Of a stretch of DNA of 64,000 nt, positions 23,690 through 35,600 are shown piece after piece. This stretch comes from Enoplolaimus lenunculus. Taxonomy: Eukaryota > Nematoda > Enoplea > Enoplida > Thoracostomopsidae. The notes beneath the pieces are model-generated. The model searched no databases. It worked only from the letters and a program-made list of their open reading frames with translations, and had not been told where the DNA came from. The stretch lies in NCBI GenBank assembly GCA_030248215.1, contig JASANG010002137.1, forward strand, positions 62,001 to 126,000, given 5' to 3'. The first letter of the stretch is position 1. Every line of letters starts with the position of its first letter. The translations under genes and the position numbers were made by a program.

Positions 23690-26600
23690 ATGCAATATAT
23701 CATGGATACGTTTGATTTAATGCTTACTGATTGCTCACTATGCATTGGGCTTCTTGAGAAAATTCCACGTAAACTTCAACGGTCACTTAATTTATTTCCT
23801 GTACGACTAAAATGTGTCGATTTAAACAACGAATTAATAGTGGTCGGCTCGGAATTATGCCCATTATTGGTGTTTGAAGGTAGTGTTCAACCTGGTATTG
23901 GCACCGTTTTCATATATACACGACGATTGCGCAAAACGACAAGAATTAAGACATTGGTAAGTTATACATATAACTATTATTATTATTATTAATCATATAA
24001 TGCCTACAAAATAGTGTGGACATGGAATAGAGTATAATTGAAATATAGAAACATGGACCCATATTACAGGGTGTCAACGAACCCGCGATTGCACCGAATC
24101 CTAATCCATAGCTAATTTGCTGAAGTTGAAACCGACCAATATTGTTGGATTCGGAATTTTTACAACCAAATCCGAACCGCAAACTTTTGCCAAATCCGAA
24201 CCTTTGTTACTACCCTGTCCTGTTATGAATGCAGGTTGCTAGGTTTAGCACAGAAGTAGAACAAATCAAACGCAAAAAGTGTGCTGAATTTCGAGCCTTT
24301 ACATTCACCTGTTCGAAAGCTACAAGACCTAGAATCAACTGGCAGGGCTCCAAAGAAATTACTTTTCCAGTCATAATTCCTGCAAATGATTCCTGGTCCG
24401 GCATTGCAGAATGTAGGAGCTAGAATTTGACGGTGTTGCGCCAAATCATTTAAACATTAGAAAATTTTGTAGTTGTAAAATTATTAGTCCAACTGAATGC
24501 CTTACATTTTGTCCAATTTACATAGTTTATAAATTGATAAATTGAAATTTGATGAGTGCCGTTGTAAGAGTGATAGAAATCAAAATGAAACCGCAAAAAA
24601 TTTACATAAGGCATGTTTTTACTTGTTTACTATAATGTAAAATATATATAGTTATACGGTGTCCAAAGTTATTTCAAATGATTGCACTTGTTTCGGCAAA
24701 AAAGTTCAATTCTTCCTGTTCCGACAAAATTTTCGGAACACTGTGAAGTGGTGATAGGTACTATACACATTTAAGAATACGGGCCGAGATGTTAAAATGA
24801 GTGAACAGCCACAAACGTCTGAATATGTAATGAGCCAAGCTATTTCGTTTTAGATTTTGGTAAAAATTTCAATATATATACATACATTAGAGTAGGCTGA
24901 TTCTAAATTGCATCCGCATGTGATGTTTTGGACAAGCAACATTCAACGAATGCTTTAACATTTGATGTGTTAAACATTTTTATCGACAGCTATAAGTTTT
25001 ATTTTAGGACCACGTTTCTTGTATTAGGTTGGCTACGACTGATTATCATTGCATTGCTGTTGGTGAAGGAAATGGCATGGTGGAACTATTTCAGTTGCCT
25101 TCATCTCAAGCAGGGATGAACAGAAAGGTACGCACTATATATGGAGACGTATGTTGTGTGCCGGATGTAGTTTTAATTTGTGTTGCAAATATGCCTGCTA
25201 GGCACGCTGAATGCGGCCAACCGCCCCGCCTCCCTAAATTTTTCACAAACAGTTAAATTATTGGAGCAAATGCGATTTTAATTATTGCGTAACATATAAA
25301 AAATATTTAAAAACCCGCACCCCTAAAGGAAAATCCTTGAACGGTCAATGCTACTAGGCATGAAATAAGAATAGTTTTTGAACGAAGCGAAAATCCGAGC
25401 AAAGCTCGGAGTTTCGCGAAGCGTTTTATGTTTTGTACTTAGAGGTCGAAAGGTGGATGTCCGTCTGTCCGTTCGTCCGTCTGTCCGTCCGAAAAGAATC
25501 TCAGGAACGGCTGAACCGATTTTGATAAACTTTTTTTGTTTGAAAGCCAATTATCCTGGGGTGTTAGCCTCGCATTGGTGTTTTAAAATTTTAAGCCGTT
25601 TATTAGCTACAAACTAATTTGCATAATTAATTAAGCCTAAATAGGACTTTCCACAATACTTCACTAATTATTACAGTTAGAAACAATCTAATTTTAGCAT
25701 CAAAGGGTTTTTGGGTGCGAGGAATCTGCGTAGACTGCTTACAAACCTCCAAAACCGATAATTGAGCAGGTAGCTAATAGATAATTTGCGTATAAGCATA
25801 ATTGACAAGCCTAAATTAGGCGTTTTTACAAAGTTTCACTAATTATTAGGGTTACAAGCAATCCAATTTCAGCAATAATGTGTTTTCGGGTGCGAGGAAT
25901 CTGAATAAATTGTCTACAAACCTTTTTAAAAACGATTATCGAATAGTTAGCTAATAGATAATTTGCATATAAGCATAATTGACAAGCCTAAATTAGGCAT
26001 TTTTACAATGTTTCACTAATTATTAGGGTTACAAGCAATCTAATTTCAGCAATAATGAGTTTTTGGGTACGAGGAATCTAAATAAATTGTCTACAAACCT
26101 TTAAAAGCGATTATAGAATAGTTAGCTAATAGATAATTTGCATATTTGCTTAATTGACGACACGAAATTAGGACTTTTTAATTATTCCAATAATTATTAG
26201 GGTGGCTGAAGGGTTTTTGGGTGCGAGGAATCTGAGGAAATTGCTTACAAACCTCCAAAACCGATATATGAATAGTTAGCTAGTAACTAATTTGCATATT
26301 ACCTTATTTGCTTACGCGTGTTCGAGCTTCGCTCAATAAATATAGTCCCACTACCACTGGGCTACATTGCGTAATTGATTCACATTTGAGTAGACTCTAG
26401 TACTACGTTATAGTAAACATAATCGACACAAGTGCTGATTTACGCTGTGTAATTTCAATATTTGGCAGCGATTGAATCTTCTACTACACAATGGGTTTAT
26501 GTACATATGCTTTCTGCGCCGATGCTGTATATATATACCGGGTATGTGCTTTATCATTTTTCAAATTCAGCTTGTCCACTATAGTGCAAAACTTCACGAC

Positions 26601-29600
26601 GCAATGGTAACAGCAATTGCATGGTCGTCCGACGGGCATAAAGTGATTAGTGGTGATTCATCTGGTCTGGTTATACTAACGATGGTTAATTTTGCAGCGG
26701 TAAGATTTGTGACATATCCATAGCTTACATTTCAACAATGCGGTTTTCAGCGTTATAGTATTACGTGGGCTCATCAATACAAATATTTGGTTTACGTATA
26801 TATAACACTGCGTTTCCAAGGATATTGAATTTTATGATCTGTTAATAGTATGTAAGTACCTATATGATCAGGGGTCCAACAGGAACTAAAGTTTGCTGGT
26901 ACAGGAACAGAAACAGGAATTGAATTTTTTGCAGGAACCGGAACACGAATTGAATTTTTTGAAGGAACAGGAGCAGGAACGGGAACCTGCATTTGAAACA
27001 ATTTTCACTTGCCAAAAAATAGCTTAAGCAGATTTTCAACTGGTTGATCATTATGTGTTTATGGTTATATGTATATATATGTATACCTTTATATTTATAT
27101 GTATGTTTATATGCATGCATATATGTACATGTATATGGGTATGTGTATATGTTTGTATGTATACATGTATGTATGTGTTTATGTTTATATGTACGTAAGT
27201 ATACATGTATTTGTGTGTGTTTATGTCTAATAATATTGCAAAAAAGAAAATTGAAATGAATTTTTCGGTGACATGTATTTTTCATTTTCCGGTTCCGTTT
27301 CCGGTAATTTTTCAAATTCCGGTTCCGGTGAATTTCAATGTTGCACCCTGATATATATCTATATATATCTATCTATCTATCTAAATATATATATTCACCT
27401 GGATTTACCTGGCCCCGGAACGGGGCGCCAATGCTTCAAAGGTCCGAGATTTCCAACCAGTCCGGTCTTGAGCAGCTTCGTGCAAAACTGGCATCGTTTG
27501 CTTCCTCCAGATACGCCAAGAGACGTCTCTAAATGCTCGTTCCATATCGGACAAGACCAAACGTTTCCAGGTAACAAATGCACGAACGCGTGGCCCCTTC
27601 CAAGATGCTGGTGGTGTCGAAAGGAGTATTTGTTTCACGAGCCGATCGTTCTACATTCGTAAAACATGGCCTAGCCATTTAAGCCGCCTCTTCATAATTT
27701 CACTTTCGAGATCAGTGCGCTGGCCACTTAAGTCATATAGCTCCGTGTTGCTTATACGATCCCGTCTGGATACGCCTACTGTTCGTCGCAGACATGAGCG
27801 TTCGAAGACTGAAAGCGAATAAATGTATCTTGTTTTCACTGACCATGTTTCAGCGCCGTATAGAAGGATCAGTGGTACGCATGCATGAAAAACTTTCATT
27901 TTTGTGGCAACTGTAACCTCATGTTTGTGCCATATTTTTTTGTGCAGTTGATGAAAAGCGAAAGAGGCGCTAGCAATGCGGTTGCCAATATCAGCTGTTG
28001 ATGGGCCACAGCCAGTGATCACTGATCCAAGATAACAAAAGGATTAAACATTCTCAACAACTTCGCCGTTGAGGAGAAGGCTTGGTTTTGCTGCGCAACA
28101 ACAGGTCATGATCTTTGTTTTTCGAGAGTTAATTAGTAGACCAACTCCAGTGCTGAGGTCCTGTAAGAGATTTAGCACTTCTTGCAGCTCGGCTTCGGTT
28201 CCAGCTAATATAGCCACATCATCGGCGTAATCAAGATCCAATACATGCGTTTTGTCGCTGATTGATACCCCAGGGTATTTGGAGTTCAGTCCTGACAGGA
28301 CCCAGTCGACAACATAATTGAACATGACAGGAGACTGAACTGAGCCTTGCCGAATACCTGCTTGTATCGCAAAGGAAGATGATGTTGAGTCACCAACGCG
28401 AACATTGCTGTTGCTTTTGGCATACATTTCTTTGATTATTGCCAGTAACTTTGAGGGCATTCCATCAGCTTCCATTATATGATACAGGCTGCAGCGGTCA
28501 ATCGAATCAAATGCTGCTTTAAAGTCAATGAATGCAACATAAGTCGGTTGGCGGTATTCATGGCGTAGCTCCAGCAGCTGGCGGAGCGCAGAAATTTGGT
28601 CTACACAGCCTCTGCCAGCTCTGAATCCCGCTTGGTTTTCTTTCGTCGCGCGGTCTCGACTGTTTCTGTACCGTTCAAGAACGATTGCATCCAAAATCTT
28701 GAATGCTACGCTGAGTAGTGATATACCCCTGTAGTTTTGACATTGCGTTTTGTTGCCTTTTTTGAAAATGCGCATTATTATAGCTGCTCTCCATGCGTCG
28801 GGTACCTTCTCTTCTTGCCATATTAGTTGTAAGAGTTTAGAAAGTGCATCCATTAGGGCCCCCAGGACTTCCTGAGGGGCAGCTAATTTTGCTGGGGGGC
28901 AGTTTTCCTGGGGGTGGTCCAGATGATCTGGGGGGTACTGGGGGGCAGGCTTAAAATTTTGCTAGCCGACTTTTTGCACCATTTGTTCATTCCAGACCGT
29001 GTTTCCAACTCAACTGAAGATTACTCATCGCTCAACATGACAAAAATTCCATGCAAAGGCTAATAACAATAATTTTAACTAATATTACTGACAACTTAAC
29101 CAGAAGTTGAAAGAAGCTCAATTATATAAAATATAGATAATCTATAATTGAAACTGTGATTAATATATATGTTAGTCACACCTTCACTTTATCATAACGC
29201 TAAGGCGGATTGAACTTGCTGCTGCAAGGTACTTTCTAATGCTGTATGCCATGAAACGGTCTTTATATAATTGTGTTTTTTCAGTTCATTATTGAATTGT
29301 ATTAATTACTTTGGGTATTTGTAACGCTATTAAAAATTATGAGTACTCAGCGTAATATAAAATCACATTTTACCGAATGTCCGCCTCAAAAAAGTCCAGG
29401 TCTTTATGTTTTAACATGGAAAATTTTTGGCTTTGAAAAGTCTTGGGGGCCCCAGCAAAAAAATTTGCTGGAGGGCGGCCGAAAATTCGCCGGGGGCCTT
29501 TCCGGGGGGCGGCAAAATTTTCGCCGGGGGGAAATGAAAATTTCGAAAAGTGCTGGGGGCCCCCACGCCCCCCCCGCTATGGAGAAGCCATCCTGTTCCG

Positions 29601-32600
29601 GTATCCGGTAAAATTAATATCCAATCGAACCCTGATATATACGTATTTAAAAATGTTCTATCTAGTATTTAAAGCTCATTGTTTGCATCGGGGCCGGATA
29701 TTACAGTACTCGGGTTCGGAATATTTTGGATGCCGGTTGCACCCTACCGCTGCCATCAGTCAAATTTACCTGCAAATTGCAGAACGATTTTCAATCGTGT
29801 TTTGTTTGCGCCGAAAACTCGATGGTGTCCCAAGTTGCCGTAAATCATAATATCGCTGGCATATCAACGCAGCATCGTGCTGTAATTTGTGACCTAGAAC
29901 AGAATAATGAACTGCGTCAAATTGGAACTGCACCTCGTAAAGGGTAAGTTCGTACGGTTGGTTTAACATCATTTTATGATTATTTCGTTGCTAGGGTGTA
30001 ACCGGATATGAAAATACCGGAATGCACCTTGTTCGCTGTATGATAGCCCCAAACAGTATACGTATAATTGTTGTTCATAGAACGCGATAAAACGTATATT
30101 ATACCCTTTAGTTTACTTTTATAATATGTTTATAAAGCCAGACATTGTAACTACTTATTATGTTATAGGTATATATGCCCGCACTAGGATCAGAATTTAA
30201 TTAAGTCTACGATATACCGTCACCGAATAAGCAGTCACCAACCCTGGAAAATAAAGGGTTGGTGACTGCTTATTCGGTGACGGTATATCGTAGACTTAAT
30301 TAAATTCTGATCCTAGTGCGGGCATATATACCTATAACATAATAAGTAGTTACAATGTCTGGCTTTATAAACATATTATAAAAGTAAACTAAAGGGTATA
30401 ATATACGTTTTTTTTTACTTTTATAATATGTTTATAAAGCCAGACATTGTAACTACTGTTTATGTTATAGGTATATATGCCCGCACTAGGATCAGAATTT
30501 AATTAAGTCTACGATATACCGTCACCGAATAAGCAGTCACCAACCCTTTATTTTTCTGTTACAGGAAAGGCAATTACGGTGTCCAGTTTTGGGTGCAAAA
30601 CATATCTTCAACAGGTCAGTCTGCTACTGGTGTTGACCGTTCAAGTGATGGCATTATTTTATACACAACTAGACCTGGATGTCGACTGTGGAAAGCAAAC
30701 GCCGATGGACATGTCATTGAAACACTTATATACAAAGATCTATTGCTAGACGCACCAGTTTTGCATGCCGAATCGCCGCGCATTGGTCGATTAGCACACG
30801 TGCAACATCAGCAGCACCTTCGAAAATTTCCTCAAAAGCCGACCAATGCCAACACTAACACTTGTAATTTTGGAAATTTAGTTGCTCCGCCAGTGGCACC
30901 TGTTGTCACTAAATCTACTGTAAGATCGGTATTTCAACCAGGAGAAATGGAATTTGGCAGGTTGATGTTTGTCGGACCCAACAACCGTTTTATTGTCACT
31001 TATTGGTTAGTTTTTCTTGAAACGTATTGTTACGTTTGCCATGGGGTATCCTGGTAAAGCAACAGTTAGTTTATAGTATTCACGTGGCATAAATATGAAT
31101 GTGTAATCGAAACATGCAATAATTAGGTCCACAAATATTCACTCGCTGATGTTTTTCTATTATGCCAAAACAGTTTAATACTGCTATATTATTGTTATGT
31201 GAATATAATTTGACTGCGTAAATGCGCTATTCGAAAATTGTGGTATAGTATGTAAGTTATTTACGTAGTTCTTCAATATGAACGCATAAACTAGCCTGTT
31301 ATTTTAGCAATGCTGAGCTGTATGTTATGGATCCAACGAATCACAAAATCGTCTCACGTGTTATGTTTGATAAGTCAATACTTAGCGTTGCGTCATACAC
31401 TTATACAAATGGTTGGGACATCGAGCAGCAACAACAGCAATTAGCTGTTAACAAAGTTGAAATCATTGTTCTCTGTGAAGACTCAACAATCTGGCGAATA
31501 TCGAATTCTCACGAAGATGATATTTTGTACGCCACCGTGGGCAAACAGTCACGCGTTTTGGAGTCGCAAAGTGGTGGGCACAATTCGACAAACGCTGGCT
31601 TGCAAAATGCTAAATCAAATTTGTTCGAACGGGTAAAACAGGCAAAAAACAGCGTTTATCGAAAAAATCTAACGCCTGGAAGTTTTTTGGCCGGAACAAA
31701 GGCGAACAGTACTAGTACAGGAGCTGCTACCAGATTTACATCATATTTACGACGAAAAACGTTATCAGTTGAAAATATTGGTGTCGCAAGTATTATGTCA
31801 GATTTATCAGGAGTAAGCAATGAAACACAACTCAGCGCGACCTCAATTGCGTTTTTTGGAAATTACGATTCATTTGAAACTACCCGTGGCAAAGTCGAGG
31901 AGAAAATTGCGGATGGCAATTCTGGAAAAGCTGAAGACGATAATAGAAATTTGGTTGTGACAACTACTGGTGACGACAACGATGATCAGCTAGGACAACT
32001 GCCTACTGATCGTGGTGCGAAACTGTTACGGAAGTCGCGTATTCAAGCCGACTATCGCGATGTCGTGGGCACTAATTTCGGTAGGGCAAATGTTTTTATA
32101 GAATCTCTATGCATTTTGTTTTGTTAAGTGCAAGTCCAGTTTTGCTTCTTACATATTATGGGTGAACTACAGGGTTCCACCGGAATTCCTGTTACGGCCG
32201 GAATTCTTGCAAAAATTCAATTCCTGTTCATTGTTCCAGTTCCTGCACTCAAAGACGCAGGAACCTGAATTTTTAAGGTTTTGTGGCAAATCATTCCTAA
32301 TCATTTATATGGCGGAAACTTTGTGTTTAAAAATAGTTATTTCGAATTAAGTATCTTTGCAACTAGTTCAATATTGTTAATAAACTGTTTGATTAAAAAT
32401 CTGATGTGTTTTTGCAAAAATTAACGATGGAATAGCTTAAAATTTTCCTTAGCTAATCTTTTCTAGCTTCCTAAATAGTAGAACAGTAAATTCAGTAATG
32501 AAACTTATTCCAAGTTTCGGTTCCTGTTAATGTATGTTGCGTAAAAATATCACTGTTGTAAAAAAGCTTTTGGTGTTAGGTGACGTCGTTTTTAAGGTTC

Positions 32601-35600
32601 TGCAAAATATAACGATGATAAAGTCGATGCAGCTGCACAAGGAAGTGATGTGATTGTATTCCGTCGGCAACGACGGCTGAAAAGTAAGTATTTTTGGCTA
32701 ACGTAAGCTGTTGGAGATAATTTTGAAACTAGCATGTTAACCGGAGTCTGCAGTGTGCTCAAAGTAGCTCACCATGGGGTGGCTATTTACTGCAGTTCAA
32801 GGTGCAAACAATTTCGATTCCGATTACAATTCTGATTCAAAACGAGTTTCGAATCCGATTGCACAATCAATCAGAAACGGAATTTTGAAAGTTCAATTTT
32901 AATCCTACTTGTGATACTTTGCATAAAACATTTTGTATTATTTATATTCCATTAAATTGCTTTCGATCAGTTATCAAGTCAAAAATTCACTGTAGTTTAG
33001 CTTTACAGAAACAAAAATCATTGCCAATTTGTTCGTGCGGCGTTTTTGAAAATTGTTGCCAGCCAACAGACTCGAAATCATTATTATATTTGTCAATACA
33101 AATTATTCGTAGTCACTAAATTTCTAGTTTCGATTCCTATTACAGTTCCAGTATAAATTTGCTGTTCCGATTCTTGTATAATCCACTTCCGCTTTGCACC
33201 CTGCTCCAGGTCAACGCTGTTTAGCCTAAAATTACAACTTTTGTGCTTTAATGGTATTTCCAACAGTTTTCTTACTGTAATATTTCAAACGCAAGTGTTT
33301 TAAGGAAAACTGTTCTCAGGTAAGAATGTATGATAAAATAATGCATATGTATTATCAGTCAGCAAACATTTGATATAGCGTTGTACACTGGCTAGCGGAC
33401 CACGACTTTGTTTGAAAAACGGAACGAATGAAACAGTGCATTCTGTGATTTACGCCAACAAATATCACCACATCTAGTTGTTTTAGCAAAAACTGCAAGT
33501 TACCTTTATTTGAAATATAATTTAGGTGTACTGAGTCCGGTCGAGAAGAAAGTTTTGCAGTCACGTCTAAATACGTTGTTGGATGCTGAACGTGAAAACC
33601 AAGACCAACAACTGCCAAATGGTGACGAAAGAAGCCCAGATTGTTGTCGAGATAGCTCAAAAAATGCGGCTTGTAGTACAAATAGCAGAGCGACAACTGG
33701 GCAGGATGAAGTTGTGAGGAATGTCACTTCAAATTTTTCAATGGGTTCCCAATCCGCCAGTCATAAACATCGCACAAATGAAGGGACTACGATTCCGTTT
33801 CAAGAATCTCGTGAATTTTTAGAAAAGTTTCTAGAGTCAGAGTTTCTGGCAACTCCTGGCCTTAAAAAGAACCTGGCTCATGAGAGCACACATGCAACTG
33901 TGGATGCCTCTAGATTGCATGGTTCTAGTACATGTCGAAATATGTTTGGTCAACACGAAAAAGGTCGTGCTGAATGCCTACGATCAATGTTTCCGTTACG
34001 CGGTAAAACCATGCCGAATCCTTGCACGAATGACCCTCGATGCGTCATAGATAATGCTTCGACCAAAACTCTCCCAAGCCTCAAACGATCACAGTCTTTG
34101 CCACAACGTTCCTTGGAATCATTTTACAAACGCGTACGCGACACCAACAGCGGTTTTACCGTTTTATCTAAAAGCAGGCACGCTATGTCTGATAGTGATA
34201 TACAAAGAGCTGGAGCTAATGTCTTGTTCAAAAAAACAGACTTTCAAGACGTAAGCGGAATGTTTTTTTCGAAATCTCTTAATTTAAGCAACAACCAATC
34301 GTCAGTTGAAATGAGCATGTGCGACGAATTTAAACGAGATTCTTGCAGAATTTCATTACGAATGCGGCAGCTGGCGTACTCGGTTGTTGCACAAAGTGAT
34401 GCAAGTGGCAAATTAATTGTACCAGTGATTGGTAGAAAGTCTAGACAAGGATCCGTTGGTGATCGTTTGCAAGATTCGAATAGATACAAGCACAAAGTGA
34501 TTGTTAATGGTACAGATGGATCAGCCTCGGATAAGGAGATTAACATACCAAGAACATCGCTTGGAGATACGAAACGTTTTGAAAAATCAAATGAAGAAAC
34601 AAATCATGTTACTGTGATTCAGACAGCTAATTTGAAACAAGATGTGAGAAAGCGCACAGAAATAACAATTTCGTTAGCTAAACCTGTTTGGGGCAGGTCT
34701 AGTTCGGCGCCGACTACACCTGTGCGCGCTCTACCGAAGCTTGCTATAGCTCCAGGATTTTTAAATAAGAGTCGGCTAGGAAGTCAAACGCTACCGGATC
34801 GTACATTACCTGATGATTTTAATACAACGAATGTTTTGGGGATTAGAAAAATCACTGATAGAACTGACAATATAGTAATAAAAGAACCAAGCAGTAATGA
34901 ACTTTTTAACGCATCTTCACCAGCTGTTAAACAACGTACTGAAGATATAGAGTCAACAAGCCCACCGTCTTCATCTTTGTCTTGCGGCGCTTCGGATTAT
35001 TCAAAGTAAGTAAACTCATTGAATTGGTAAGATTAAATTTGTAGTATTTATGTATTCTTTTGGTGTTACATACATTTCGAAAGTGCGTGGGGGCCTCCTC
35101 CCACTCGGCAGCGGCAGTAGCCTGGGGGCTGCCCGCCCCTTTCTGAAATTTTTCACAAAAAGTTGCTATTTTATTACATGGTCTGAAATATACAAAGCAG
35201 TCACTCGGCCAAATTCCTTCACTAGGAAATCCCACATCTTCGCCTCATACTTCGAAAAATAGCGCTTGATTTGCAGTTATACTTATAAAAACGGAAAGAT
35301 AAAAGCATAGGTAAGCACCACATGTATGCTTCGAAATGCCAAATTTAATGGCTTAAAGTACCTACCTACCTGCCTAAGTATGAAAGTTATGATTTTTGCC
35401 AACTAGTTTTAGTGGTTTTCAATAAGGGTATGACCCGCACCCATTATTCCTGTGTTGTGTGTTAAGCCAAATAATTTTAGCATCCACTTTTCGTAAAATA
35501 TGTTTTCGCTACTGGATTGTTGTATGCTTTTCACGGAGTTTTACAGTTAACTTGCGTTTGTCACTTGATTGCAGAGGTTCTCCCAATACATCACATTTAT

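Noticed and set aside
26860-27315. Overlapping long frames on both strands with Tyr/His/Thr repeats
   Set aside because: They are translations of the (TATG)n microsatellite inside a MITE.
29443-29850. 135-codon Gly/Arg-rich plus-strand frame
   Set aside because: It is a translation of the G-rich repeat and runs past the exon 4 acceptor of TECPR2 in the wrong frame.
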